This document shows, piece by piece, positions 26,404-37,084 of a stretch of 64,000 nucleotides of DNA. The notes beneath the pieces are model-generated. The model did not search any database. It was given only the letters and a program-made list of their open reading frames with translations, and was not told where the DNA came from. Each line of letters starts with the position of its first letter. Within the stretch, counting starts at the first letter, position 1. The position numbers and the translations under genes were made by a program. This stretch comes from Marinimicrobium sp038419845 (GTDB lineage Bacteria > Pseudomonadota > Gammaproteobacteria > Pseudomonadales > Cellvibrionaceae), in contig NZ_JBCAQT010000006.1 in NCBI RefSeq assembly GCF_038419845.1, positions 1 through 64,000 on the forward strand. The letters are read 5' to 3'.

Positions 26404-27295
26404 ATGAGCACATTTTGGAGCCTTTGGATTATTGTTCTCACCCTCACCAATCTGGCATTGGTGTTGTGGGTGTTGTTGGCCAACCGAAAAGTGGCCGTGC
26501 GGGACGATGAAGACCCCGAAAACCGCAAGACCGGGCATGTCTATGACGGGATTGAAGAGTACGACAATCCACTGCCGCGCTGGTGGTTCAACATGTTTAT
26601 CGCCACCTTCATTTTCGGCGGTATTTACCTGCTTCTGTATCCGGGCATGGGCAGTTTCCCCGGCCTGTTGGGCTGGACCCAGGAAAAGGAGCTGGAAGGG
26701 CATCAGCAGCAGGCCGAGGCGCGTTTTTCCGAGCAGTTTGGCGAGTACGCGCAGACCCCGATCAAAGAGTTGGCGGAAAACCCGGATGCCATGAAAATGG
26801 GCACGCGCCTGTTTGCCAACAACTGTGCCGTCTGTCACGGCTCCGATGGTGGCGGCAACTGGGGCTATCCCAATCTGACCGACGATGACTGGCTCTGGGG
26901 CGGTTCGCCCGAACGCATCAAGCAGACGCTGGTGGACGGGCGCCAGGCCGCGATGCCCGCCTGGAGCAACAATTTGGGTGAGGAGGGTATCGCCCAGGTC
27001 ACCGAGTATGTGCTCAGCCTCAATGACCGCGAACACGACGAATCCATGGCCGAAGAGGGCCAGCAAAAGTTCGCTCGCAATTGCGCGGCCTGTCATGGGG
27101 CCGAGGGTAAGGGCAATATCAACCTCGGTGCGCCCAACCTGACCAATGATATCTGGCTGTACGGCGGGGCTCCCAGTGATATTCGCCAGACCCTGCGACA
27201 GGGTCGTAACGGGGTGATGCCGGCGCAGGAAGATCTGCTCAGAGACAGTCATATTCATATTCTCGCCGCTTACGTCTACAGTCTGTCCATGGAAT

Positions 27296-27309
<14 letters not shown>
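26404..27309 (+). CDS. ccoP: Cytochrome cbb3 oxidase subunit III (di-haem cytochrome c)
   Basis: 301 residues. Two N-terminal membrane helices flank the CcoP signature YDGIEEYDNPLPRWW. Two haem c motifs, CAVCHG and CAACHG, lie in the periplasmic part. It accepts electrons for the oxidase. Starts 3 bases after the ccoQ stop and overlaps ccoG by 14 bases. Confidence 0.95.
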
Positions 27310-28711
<1,402 letters not shown>

Positions 28712-28729
28712 GGCCTGACTGGGGATAGT

Positions 28730-29296
28730 ATGAGCGATACCAACGATAGTGGGCCGGCTTACCGGCAACCCTGGTTCTGGTTTGTCATGACACCACTGAT
28801 TGTGGTGGTCTGCGTGTCCCTGAGCTTTGTCACTGTCTCCCTGTACCACGCCGACGATCGGGTGGTGGACAATTATTATCAGCAGGGGCGAACCATCAAT
28901 CAGAGCTTTGATCAGGAAGCCCGCGCACGGGAACTCGGGTTGCTCGCCAATCTGCGTTTTGATCAGCAGACCGGCGAAGTTCTGCTTCGCCTGAATGCAT
29001 CATCTGAGCGTTCAGATCCGTTACCTGAGCGGTTGTTGTTGATGGTAGGTCATCCGGTGGATGCCGACCTGGATCAGCAGGTCGCTATGCTTGAAGTGCG
29101 CGAAGGGGTTTATCGTGGCGATCTGGTGCGCGGTCTATCGCATCGGCGCTATCTGACGTTGTTGCCGGAACTCGAATCCGAGCGGATGCGGGACGCCGAA
29201 TGGCTGCTGCGCGGCGAAATCCAGTTTGAAGACACTGATCAGATTGAACTGAGTCCCTCCGACCGAAGTCTACCTGAGGGCGCAGAGGCGCCGTAG
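28730..29296 (+). CDS. ccoH: FixH/CcoH family protein
   Basis: 188 residues with one N-terminal membrane helix (WFVMTPLIVVVCVSLSFV) after the basic PWFW motif, and a periplasmic domain, the FixH pattern. It helps assemble the cbb3 complex. Co-directional between ccoG and ccoI. Confidence 0.88.
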   Translation: MSDTNDSGPAYRQPWFWFVMTPLIVVVCVSLSFVTVSLYHADDRVVDNYYQQGRTINQSFDQEARARELGLLANLRFDQQTGEVLLRLNASSERSDPLPERLLLMVGHPVDADLDQQVAMLEVREGVYRGDLVRGLSHRRYLTLLPELESERMRDAEWLLRGEIQFEDTDQIELSPSDRSLPEGAEAP

Positions 29297-29398
29297 CGGT
29301 GCGGCTGTTTTGATCGCGGGTCATTGTTACCGAATGCCATTTTCCGCACGTTTGCATCGAACGCTCTTTCAACGATTTTCACCTGACCCTCCGGAATT

Positions 29399-31816
29399 AT
29401 GACCAACAGCGCCTGTTATCATTGCGGTCTGCCCGTGCCTGAAGGGGCCTATTACCCCGTCGTCATTGAGGGCCATGAGCAGCGGATGTGCTGCCCGGGC
29501 TGTCAGGCGGTGGCCAGTGCCATTGTCGAGGGCGGCCTTGAGCGCTTCTATCAGTACCGCACCGAGGCCAGTGAGCGGCCCGAGGATGCCGATCTTGAGC
29601 GGGCGCAGTGGCAGCTCTACGACCTGCCCGAGGTGCAATCCGAATTTGTCCTCGCCACCGAAGAGGGGCTGGCCCGCGCCAGCCTTTTGCTTGAGGGCAT
29701 GACCTGCGCCGCCTGCAGCTGGCTGATTGAAAAGCACATGAGCCAGTTCCCGGCGGTCACATCACTGGTGGTCGATGTCACAACCCATCGCTGCACTCTC
29801 ACCTGGAACCCGAATCAGCAGCCGCTGAGCGAGCTGTTGGCCGCCCTGGCCAGCATCGGTTATCGTCCGCGCCCGGCCACCGACGAGCAGCAGCGGGACC
29901 TGGCACAACGGGAAAACCGCACCGCGCTGTTGCGCCTCGGCGTGGCCGGCTTTGGCATGATGCAGGCGGGGATGGTGGCGGTCGGTCTCTACACGGGCGC
30001 GGCGGAAGAATGGCAGGTGTTCCTGCGCTGGTTGAGCCTGCTGGTGACTACCCCGGTGGTGCTGTTCAGCGCCTGGCCCTTCTTTCAGTCGGCGGCCCGC
30101 AGCCTGCGGGCCGGGCAGTTGATCATGGATGTGCCGGTGGCCCTGGCGATCGGTCTGGCCTATGGGGCCAGCGCCTGGGCGACCATCAACCAGTCGGGTG
30201 AAGTCTACTTTGAGTCCGTCGGGATGTTCACCTTCTTCCTGCTGGTGGGCCGATACCTGGAGATGCGTACCCGCCATCGCAATCGCCTGGCCTACGGCAA
30301 CCTGGCGCAACTGATGCCGTTGAGCGCGCTCTGGTTGGGACCCGAGGGTGAGCGGCCGGTGCCGGTCAAAACCCTGAAGGCGGGGGATCAGGTGCGAGTG
30401 CGCAGCGGCGAGACTTTCCCCTGTGACGGTGAGATCCTCAGCGGTCACTCCGATGTGGTGGAGGCGCTACTGACCGGCGAGTCTCGGCCGGTGGCCAAGC
30501 AACCCGGTGATCCGGTCGTGGGTGGCACGCTCAATGGCGAGAGTGACCTCACAGTGCGGGTGACCGCTGTGGGGGCGAACACTCAGATTTCCGCCATTGA
30601 GCGGCTGGTGTCCCGGGCCGAGCAGGAAAAACCCCATCAGGTGGCGCTGGCGGACCGGGTCGCGCGCTATTTTGTGGCGGCGGTGCTGGTGATTTTTGCC
30701 ATCGTCTTCGGAGCCTGGCACTTGATCGACCCCGAGCGCGCCTTCTGGGTGGCGCTCTCGGTGCTGGTGGTGACCTGCCCCTGCGCCCTGGCGCTGGCCA
30801 TGCCCACGGCCCTGACCGCCGCTACGGCCAATCTGCGGCGTCACGGTTTTCTGGTGGCGCGTGGGCACGTGCTGGAAACCCTGGCCAAAGTCGACCGGGT
30901 ATTGCTGGACAAGACCGGCACCCTGACCGAGGGGCGGTTTTCCCTGCGTAGCATCCATTGTCTCACCGATCGTGACCGGGAGTCGGTGTTGACCGTTGCC
31001 GGCGCGCTGGAAGCGCCGGCGCGACACCCACTGGCGGCGGCCTTTGCGCCCTGGTTCGGGCTCAAGCAGGCACACAACACTCGCCAGTCGACCGCTGCCG
31101 GTGTTGAAGGCGAAGTGGATGGCATCCGCTATCGTCTGGGGCACCCGGATTTTGCCGGCGAACTGTGCCCGCACCGTGAGCTTCCGGCTGTGCCCGACGC
31201 CGAGCAACTCTGGTTGCTGTTGACCAGCTCCGAAGGTCCCCAGGCCTGGATTGCCCTGGAGGACAAACCGCGCGAGGGGGCCCGGGAATTGATTGCCTAC
31301 CTGCAGGGTCGGGGCATAGAGGTGGAGCTGCTCAGTGGCGACCGCTCGGGCGCCGTCGCGAGCCTGGCCGCCGACCTCAACATCGGGCCGTATCTGGCGG
31401 GCGCTCTGCCGCAGGACAAGCTGGCGCGAATGCAGCAGGCCCAGGCGCGGGGCGAGCGGGTTCTGATGGTCGGGGACGGTATCAACGATGTGCCTGTGCT
31501 GGCGTCGGCTGATGTGTCCGTGGCCATGGCCTCGGCCTCGGATCTGGCGCAGACCCGCGCCGATGCGGTGCTGCTCAGTGACAATCTGGCCACCTTGAGC
31601 CACACTCTGGAGCTGGCGCGTCGCACCCGGCGGGTCATTCAGCAGAATCTCGGGTTTTCCCTGGGTTACAACCTGCTGGCGCTGCCCCTGGCGGCGGCCG
31701 GGCTGATTCCCCCCTGGCTCGCGGCAATCGGCATGACCGCCAGCTCGCTGATTGTGATTTTCAACGCCCTGCGGTTGCAGCGAACCCGGGCCCCCGGGAT
31801 TTCCAGCGGAGGTTAA
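29399..31816 (+). CDS. ccoI: Heavy-metal translocating P-type ATPase CcoI (copper)
   Basis: 805 residues. The N-terminus has a four-Cys element (CYHCG and CCPGC), then an HMA domain with GMTCAAC, then eight membrane helices, VTCPCALAL (CPC ion site), the phosphorylation loop LDKTGTLTEG and GDGINDVPV. CcoI exports copper to the periplasm for the cbb3 CuB site. It is 102 bases after ccoH and 1 base before ccoS. Confidence 0.95.
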   Translation: MTNSACYHCGLPVPEGAYYPVVIEGHEQRMCCPGCQAVASAIVEGGLERFYQYRTEASERPEDADLERAQWQLYDLPEVQSEFVLATEEGLARASLLLEGMTCAACSWLIEKHMSQFPAVTSLVVDVTTHRCTLTWNPNQQPLSELLAALASIGYRPRPATDEQQRDLAQRENRTALLRLGVAGFGMMQAGMVAVGLYTGAAEEWQVFLRWLSLLVTTPVVLFSAWPFFQSAARSLRAGQLIMDVPVALAIGLAYGASAWATINQSGEVYFESVGMFTFFLLVGRYLEMRTRHRNRLAYGNLAQLMPLSALWLGPEGERPVPVKTLKAGDQVRVRSGETFPCDGEILSGHSDVVEALLTGESRPVAKQPGDPVVGGTLNGESDLTVRVTAVGANTQISAIERLVSRAEQEKPHQVALADRVARYFVAAVLVIFAIVFGAWHLIDPERAFWVALSVLVVTCPCALALAMPTALTAATANLRRHGFLVARGHVLETLAKVDRVLLDKTGTLTEGRFSLRSIHCLTDRDRESVLTVAGALEAPARHPLAAAFAPWFGLKQAHNTRQSTAAGVEGEVDGIRYRLGHPDFAGELCPHRELPAVPDAEQLWLLLTSSEGPQAWIALEDKPREGARELIAYLQGRGIEVELLSGDRSGAVASLAADLNIGPYLAGALPQDKLARMQQAQARGERVLMVGDGINDVPVLASADVSVAMASASDLAQTRADAVLLSDNLATLSHTLELARRTRRVIQQNLGFSLGYNLLALPLAAAGLIPPWLAAIGMTASSLIVIFNALRLQRTRAPGISSGG

Positions 31817-31817
31817 T

Positions 31818-32024
31818 GTGGAAAGTCTGTATCTATTGGTCCCGATTGCACTGATATTTGTCGCCATCGCCTTGAAAATCTTCTTTTGGGCGATCAGAAG
31901 TGGCCAATACGACAATCTCGATACCGAAGCTCATCGCATTCTGTTTGACGACGACGAAGTCCCCGCCCGGTCGCCCCGCGAGAAGGGCGCCGAATCTGAA
32001 GGGAAGCAAGACGAACGTGACTGA
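31818..32024 (+). CDS. ccoS: Cbb3 oxidase maturation protein CcoS
   Basis: 68 residues starting MESLYLLVPIALIFVAIALKI (GTG start) with AIRSGQYDNLDTEAHRILFD, the CcoS/FixS signature. It has one membrane helix and is needed for cofactor loading of CcoN. GTG at 31818 lies 1 base after the ccoI stop, with GGAGG upstream. Confidence 0.92.
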   Translation: MESLYLLVPIALIFVAIALKIFFWAIRSGQYDNLDTEAHRILFDDDEVPARSPREKGAESEGKQDERD

Positions 32025-32754
32025 GATGGGAGCCGGGCTGCCCGGTGTGCTGCTGGCCGCGTTTACTCTGGGCCTGTTCAGCAGCGCCCACTGTATCGGC
32101 ATGTGTGGTGGCATTATGGGTGCCCTCTCTGTGGCCATACCGGCCGACGCCCGAGGGCGCCGCTGGCGACTGCTGGTCAGCTATAACCTGGGCCGCATTG
32201 CCAGCTACACCCTGATGGGCCTGATTTTCGGCGCTCTGGTGGGCGAGGTGGCTGCCGGGAGCCCGGTGTTGCGCCTGATCGCCGGTCTGCTGTTGGTGAT
32301 GATGGGCCTGTATCTGGCGGATTGGTGGCGGGGGCTGACCTGGCTGGAGCGCGGGGGGCGACACCTCTGGCGCTACATCCAGCCGCTCGGAAAACATCTG
32401 ATGCCGGTCCGTCGCGCCCCCCAGGCGCTGTTGCTGGGTAGCCTCTGGGGCTGGTTACCCTGCGGTCTGGTGTACACCGCCCTGGCCTACGCCCTGTCAC
32501 AGGGGAGCGCGCTGGCCTCGGGGGGCGTGATGTTGGCGTTTGGTCTGGGCACCCTGCCCGCGGTGTTGGCGGCCGGTGTGGCCGCCCAGCGATTGACCCG
32601 GTGGCTGCAACGCCGCTCCCTTCGCCGGCTGCTGGCGGTCGTGATCATCGCCTTTGGTGTCTGGACGTTGCTGCCCGGGCTGGGTCTGGGAAGCCACGGG
32701 GCGCACTCGCCGGGCGAGACAGAGATGGATCACTCCGGACATCATTTGCATTGA
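32017..32754 (+). CDS. SafE/TauE-type membrane protein in the cco cluster
   Basis: 245 residues with about six helices. The first helix carries HCIGMCGGIMGAL, the CxxC-like motif of this cco-linked subgroup of sulfite-exporter-like proteins, whose members include copper-related CcoA/DsbD-like proteins. A His-rich tail ends HSGHHLH. It likely has a role in copper handling or cbb3 maturation, inferred from position and motif. GTG at 32017 overlaps the ccoS stop by 8 bases; ATG at 32026 is an alternative. Confidence 0.75.
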   Translation: MTEMGAGLPGVLLAAFTLGLFSSAHCIGMCGGIMGALSVAIPADARGRRWRLLVSYNLGRIASYTLMGLIFGALVGEVAAGSPVLRLIAGLLLVMMGLYLADWWRGLTWLERGGRHLWRYIQPLGKHLMPVRRAPQALLLGSLWGWLPCGLVYTALAYALSQGSALASGGVMLAFGLGTLPAVLAAGVAAQRLTRWLQRRSLRRLLAVVIIAFGVWTLLPGLGLGSHGAHSPGETEMDHSGHHLH

Positions 32755-32968
32755 CCCGCTGACGCTCTCCCGTCCCATGTTTGCGATTTCCTTTCATCCG
32801 GTAGTGACGCCGGGCTTTTTTCCAGTATATGATGCCCGCGAGTGCCACGATTTTGGGGCGGCGCAAAAAAGTGCCAGCCTGAAACGATAGAAACCCCAGA
32901 CAGAGACCAATAAACCGTTGTGATCAGAGTGGAAGTTGAGTTGTCGCCATTCTCAGCAGGGAGCCTTT

Positions 32969-34720
32969 ATGAATAGAGGCCCCCTGATGAATAGTGGTCA
33001 GAGGAGCGTGGCCTGGTTATTGGGATGGCTTTGCGGCGGCTGTGTTGTCTCACTGTGTGCCGCCTTCACCCATGCCGACTCGGTGGAAACGTCCGACCGT
33101 GAAGGTGAAGGCGGGCAAGCCTGCGTCGAATTCGAGTACAACTACCGGGACCTTACCGAACAGCGTGAAAGCCGACTGGTGTTTGATGCGTTTGCCGATG
33201 AGCAGGGCAAGACCATCCGCCATATCCGGTACGAAAGTCGGGATATTTTTGACGAGTCCGACCCGGATGAGAATAACTGGCTGTACCGGGGCTTTAATGA
33301 GTTGCATATCAACACCCGTGAGCCGGTGATCGCTGGCCAGTTGCTCTTTGCTGAAGGCGATTCGCTGCGCGAGAGCCTGGTCAAGGAGTCGGAGCGCATA
33401 CTGCGCAGCCGCAACTATCTGACCAGCGCCTACATCGTGCCCGACGTCATCTGTCCCGATTATATCGACCTGCTGGTAGTGACCCGGGACTCCTGGGTTA
33501 CGGAACCTGAACTGACCTTCTCCCATGAGGGGGGAGAGACCGAGTCGGGGATCGGGCTGAAGGACGGCAACTTTCTGGGCTCGGGGGACGCCATTGCGAT
33601 ACGCTATGCTCAGGACCTGGAGCGCAGCAGTGTCAGCTACGAGTACGAAACCGATCACTTCATGCAGACCCGGCTCTCCACCCGGGTGTACTACGCCCAG
33701 AAAAGTGACGGCGAAGACAAGGCCTTCCGGCTGGAACGTCCGTTTTATGCCCTTCAGGTGCCCTGGGCGGCCGGGGTCTCGACCGAAGATGTCTCGGAGC
33801 TGAGCATCATTCGGGAGGGCGGTGATGATATCAATGAGTTCCGTCACCGCAACCGCGACAGCGAAGTCTATTTCGGTCTGGCGGGACGTGCCGATAGCGA
33901 GTTGACCCGTCGCTGGCTGGTCGGGATCAGTCGGGAAGAGGATGTCTTCAGTGCTACCGAGGACACGACTCTGGAGGCTCCGCAAGATCGCCGGGGCAAC
34001 TATGGCTGGGTGGGGCTGGAGGTCATCGAGAACCGGTTTGCCACCTACAAAAACCTCAACCAGATCCAGCGCACCGAGGACATCGCCATGGGGGTCAATT
34101 ACAACCTGCGCCTGGGCTATGGGGGCAGCCAGCTGGGCAATGAGCGCGACCTGATTCGTTACTGGGGTAATTACAGTAACGTCATCGGGGTGGGTGAGCA
34201 CCACATACTGCAATTGCATGCCGATTTGAATGGTCGTCACTACCAGAGTCCCGAGAGCATCGATAGCGGCACCCTCGGGGCGGAAATGGCCTACAACTGG
34301 TTCCGGGATGATCAGAATCGCTGGTACATCAAGCTGCGTTACGACCTGGGTCGTAACCTGGAGCAGTACGAACAGTTGACGCTGGGTGGTGGCAATGGCT
34401 TGCGTGGCTATCCGATCGATTATCAGCGAGGCGAGCGGCGCTACCTGTTCAACCTTGAACGGCGCTATTTCTCCGATCTGCACCTGTTCAATATCGTGCG
34501 TATGGGCGGGGTGGCCTATTTTGACGCGGGGCGCGCCTGGGATGACAACATCGAGGGGCAGGATAACCCGCACCTGTCCAACGTCGGTCTCGGGCTGCGC
34601 TTCAGCTCCAGCAAAACCAAGGTGGGCAATGTGCTCCACATTGATCTGGCGATGCCCCTGGCGGATCGGACTGGCCTCGAGAGCACCCAACTACTGATCA
34701 AGGCCGAGAGCAGCTTTTGA
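32969..34720 (+). CDS. Omp85/BamA-TamA family outer membrane protein
   Basis: 583 residues. A signal peptide (LLGWLCGGCVVSLCAAFTHA) precedes one POTRA-like region (about residues 60-130, with IRHIRYESRDIFDES and RNYLTSAYI) and a C-terminal beta-barrel. The barrel shows the Omp85 signature GGGNGLRGYPID, YFDAGRAWD and LRFSSSKTKVGNVLH, ending in ESSF with a terminal Phe. Such proteins insert or translocate other proteins at the outer membrane. Unlike BamA it has one POTRA at most and is shorter, so its client is unknown. Start ATG at 32969 has AGGGAG 5 bases upstream; a TTG at 32936 is less likely. It is a single gene behind the cco cluster. Confidence 0.75.
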   Translation: MNRGPLMNSGQRSVAWLLGWLCGGCVVSLCAAFTHADSVETSDREGEGGQACVEFEYNYRDLTEQRESRLVFDAFADEQGKTIRHIRYESRDIFDESDPDENNWLYRGFNELHINTREPVIAGQLLFAEGDSLRESLVKESERILRSRNYLTSAYIVPDVICPDYIDLLVVTRDSWVTEPELTFSHEGGETESGIGLKDGNFLGSGDAIAIRYAQDLERSSVSYEYETDHFMQTRLSTRVYYAQKSDGEDKAFRLERPFYALQVPWAAGVSTEDVSELSIIREGGDDINEFRHRNRDSEVYFGLAGRADSELTRRWLVGISREEDVFSATEDTTLEAPQDRRGNYGWVGLEVIENRFATYKNLNQIQRTEDIAMGVNYNLRLGYGGSQLGNERDLIRYWGNYSNVIGVGEHHILQLHADLNGRHYQSPESIDSGTLGAEMAYNWFRDDQNRWYIKLRYDLGRNLEQYEQLTLGGGNGLRGYPIDYQRGERRYLFNLERRYFSDLHLFNIVRMGGVAYFDAGRAWDDNIEGQDNPHLSNVGLGLRFSSSKTKVGNVLHIDLAMPLADRTGLESTQLLIKAESSF

Positions 34721-34738
34721 CCCCGCCTGAAACCCCAT

Positions 34739-34768
34739 AAAAAAGGGCGCCATTGGCGCCCTTTGTTT
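34739..34768. terminator. Bidirectional Rho-independent terminator
   Basis: AAAGGGCGCC (34742-34751) and GGCGCCCTTT (34755-34764) pair perfectly around ATT. The run of A residues on the left gives a U-tract on the minus strand, TTTG/TTT on the right gives a weaker one on the plus strand. It lies between the convergent Omp85 and mscS genes. Confidence 0.88.
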
Positions 34769-34784
34769 GCATTGTGTGATCGGA

Positions 34785-35627
34785 CTATTTTTCCGCGGGC
34801 TTTTCCATAAGAGCCTCCTGATAGACATGAACATCGCGCTGGGGGAAGGGGATGGTCATGCCATTCGCTTCCAGATCGACCTTGATCTTCTCCATCATGC
34901 CCCAGTAAATGGGCCAGTAGTCGTCGGTTTTCACCCAGGGGCGACAGATGATGTCGACGCTGTTGTCACCCAGCGATCCCACAGAAATATTGGGAGCCGG
35001 TTCTTCCAGGATGCGCTCATCTGAGTTCAGCGCCGCCTGCATGACTTCCCGGGCTTTCTGAATGTCGTCGCTGTAGCTGATGCTGAACACCAGATCGACC
35101 CGGCGGGTGTCGCGCGCCGAGTAATTGACAATGTTATCGGCGTAAATGGAACCGTTGGGTACGGTCACTTCCTTGTTGTCCGGCGTGCGCATGACGGTGG
35201 CGAAAATGCTGATCTTCTCCACCATGCCGGCGGTGCCTGCGGCCTCGATGTAATCGCCCGCCTTGAACGGCCGCAGCATCAGGAGCAGGAAACCGGCCGC
35301 AAAGTTCTGCAGCGACCCCTGCAGCGCCAGACCGATGGCCAGGCCGGCCGCACCGAGTACGGCAATCAGCGAGGTGGTATTGACCCCCAGGCGGTCCAGA
35401 GCCGCCACGATCACGAAAATGTACAGCAATACCCGAGCGATGGTCTGGATGAATTCAATCAGAATACTATCCAGCTTGGTACGACCCAGGGCCTTGCCCA
35501 GCAAGCCGGAAATAATGCTGATCACAATGCGGCCAATAATGAAAAGCAGCACAGCTGAGACAATGTTGATGCCCCAGGGGACCAGGTAGGTTTCGACAAA
35601 GGAGTTGATCTGCTCGGTATTGAACAT
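34785..35627 (-). CDS. mscS: Small-conductance mechanosensitive channel
   Basis: 280 residues, the length of E. coli MscS. Three membrane helices are followed by the pore helix AVLGAAGLAIGLALQGSLQN with the Gly/Ala pattern, then FKAGDYI and VTVPNGSI of the vestibule domain. It releases solutes on hypo-osmotic shock. It lies 66 bases beyond rnfE on the same strand and could share its transcript. Confidence 0.93.
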   Translation of the reverse strand: MFNTEQINSFVETYLVPWGINIVSAVLLFIIGRIVISIISGLLGKALGRTKLDSILIEFIQTIARVLLYIFVIVAALDRLGVNTTSLIAVLGAAGLAIGLALQGSLQNFAAGFLLLMLRPFKAGDYIEAAGTAGMVEKISIFATVMRTPDNKEVTVPNGSIYADNIVNYSARDTRRVDLVFSISYSDDIQKAREVMQAALNSDERILEEPAPNISVGSLGDNSVDIICRPWVKTDDYWPIYWGMMEKIKVDLEANGMTIPFPQRDVHVYQEALMEKPAEK

Positions 35628-35693
35628 GCGCTATCCTTCTATAGAGAGTGTAGTGGTGTGAGTTTAGCGAACAAACCCCGACGTTTCATCCCA

Positions 35694-36410
35694 CTAGCCG
35701 ATATTGCCCGTGGTCCGGACCCGCTTGCTGCCTTTGATTGCTTCGGTCCCGCTGGCCGCCTCACGCTTTTTGAGCTGAGCGTCGACGCTGTTCTTGAGCG
35801 CAATCAGAAAGCCGGTCACGATGAAAGCGCCGGGCGGCAACACCGCGACCAGAAAGCCCGGGTAGTTGGCGAAGGGCTGCCAGGTCCAGCCGCGCGCGCC
35901 CTCTCCGAGCAACAGGTGCATATCGTCAAAGAGGGTGCCATTGCCCAGTAATTCCCGCACGCCGCCGACGGTCAACAGTACCAGCATGAACCCGAAGCCC
36001 ATGGTTAAACCGTCGACCGCGGAGGGGAGCACGGAATTTTTGCTGGCAAAGGCATCGGCTCGCCCCAGAATCGCGCAGTTGGTCACGATCAGGGGGATGA
36101 AAATGCCCAGAATGGTATAGAGCTCATAGGTAAACGCGCGCATGACCAGTTCGATACAGGTGGTCAGCGCGGCAATGATCATCACAAAGACGGGCAGACG
36201 CACCGCGTCGCTCACCCCTTTGCGGATCAGGGATACGATGATGTTGGAGCTGGTGATCACTAACAGTGTTGCCAGCCCCAGTCCCATGGCGTTGACCACT
36301 GAGCCGGTGACGGCCAACAGCGGGCAGAGACCCAGCAGTTGCACCAGCGCCGGGTTGTTGGTCCAGAGACCGTTTTTGCTGATGGCTCCGTAGTCGGCGG
36401 TATCACTCAT
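35694..36410 (-). CDS. rnfE: Electron transport complex subunit RnfE
   Basis: 238 residues, six membrane helices, start MSDTADYGAISKNGLWTNNPA, with LGLCPLLAVTGSVVNA and TNCAILGRADAFA, hallmarks of RnfE. The Rnf complex couples ferredoxin/NADH electron transfer to ion movement across the inner membrane. Overlaps rnfG by 4 bases. Last rnf gene; no nth follows, unlike the E. coli rsx locus. Confidence 0.94.
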   Translation of the reverse strand: MSDTADYGAISKNGLWTNNPALVQLLGLCPLLAVTGSVVNAMGLGLATLLVITSSNIIVSLIRKGVSDAVRLPVFVMIIAALTTCIELVMRAFTYELYTILGIFIPLIVTNCAILGRADAFASKNSVLPSAVDGLTMGFGFMLVLLTVGGVRELLGNGTLFDDMHLLLGEGARGWTWQPFANYPGFLVAVLPPGAFIVTGFLIALKNSVDAQLKKREAASGTEAIKGSKRVRTTGNIG

Positions 36411-37084
36411 GGTGTGCTTGCCTCCAGCCTGTCAGTTGCGGATTCGGAATCGGGTGTTTCCGGGTCGGCGAACAACAGCTCCCGGTGATTGTCGACAAAT
36501 ACGAGTACCTTGCGCACCTGGTTCACCACCGCTCGAGGCGTAATGGTGGCACCGGTAAATTGATCAAAGTGACCGCCGTCTTTTTTCACCTGCCACTGTT
36601 CGGGCTCGGGGTTGCCCAGGGATTTACCATTGAACCCCAGGACCCAATCGCTTTTTTTCAACTCCACTTTGTCGCCCAGTCCCGGTGTCTCCCGGTGCGT
36701 GAGCACCCGCATACCGGCGACGGTGCCGTCGCGGTTGATGCCGACAATCATCCGGATATCGCCACTGTAACCGTCCGGCGCCACGGCTGGCACAATGATC
36801 GCCGTCACCTCGCCATCCTGACGAGCAAGATGAATGTCGGCGGACGCATCCAGGCCCAGCTGGTCCCGGGAGTCTTCCGGAACCGGCAGGGTATCGGCCA
36901 GCAGGTCGTTGTCGTGGCGCTCTTTCGGAATGATTTCCAGCAGGGCCTGCTGGGCGGCGGCCCGCTCCGAACTGGCGATCTGTTCGCGCGTGAGCTGATA
37001 GGTGCCCGCGAGAACGCCAGCGGTCACCAGGGCAAAGGCGCCCAGCAACAGACTGTTCTTACCGATGGAGCGACCGAACATCAA
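36407..37084 (-). CDS. rnfG: Electron transport complex subunit RnfG
   Basis: 225 residues with one N-terminal helix and the flavinylation motif FTGATITPRAVV, where FMN is attached to the second Thr. It sits in the periplasmic face of the Rnf complex. Overlaps its neighbours on both sides by 4 bases. Confidence 0.94.
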   Translation of the reverse strand: MMFGRSIGKNSLLLGAFALVTAGVLAGTYQLTREQIASSERAAAQQALLEIIPKERHDNDLLADTLPVPEDSRDQLGLDASADIHLARQDGEVTAIIVPAVAPDGYSGDIRMIVGINRDGTVAGMRVLTHRETPGLGDKVELKKSDWVLGFNGKSLGNPEPEQWQVKKDGGHFDQFTGATITPRAVVNQVRKVLVFVDNHRELLFADPETPDSESATDRLEASTP

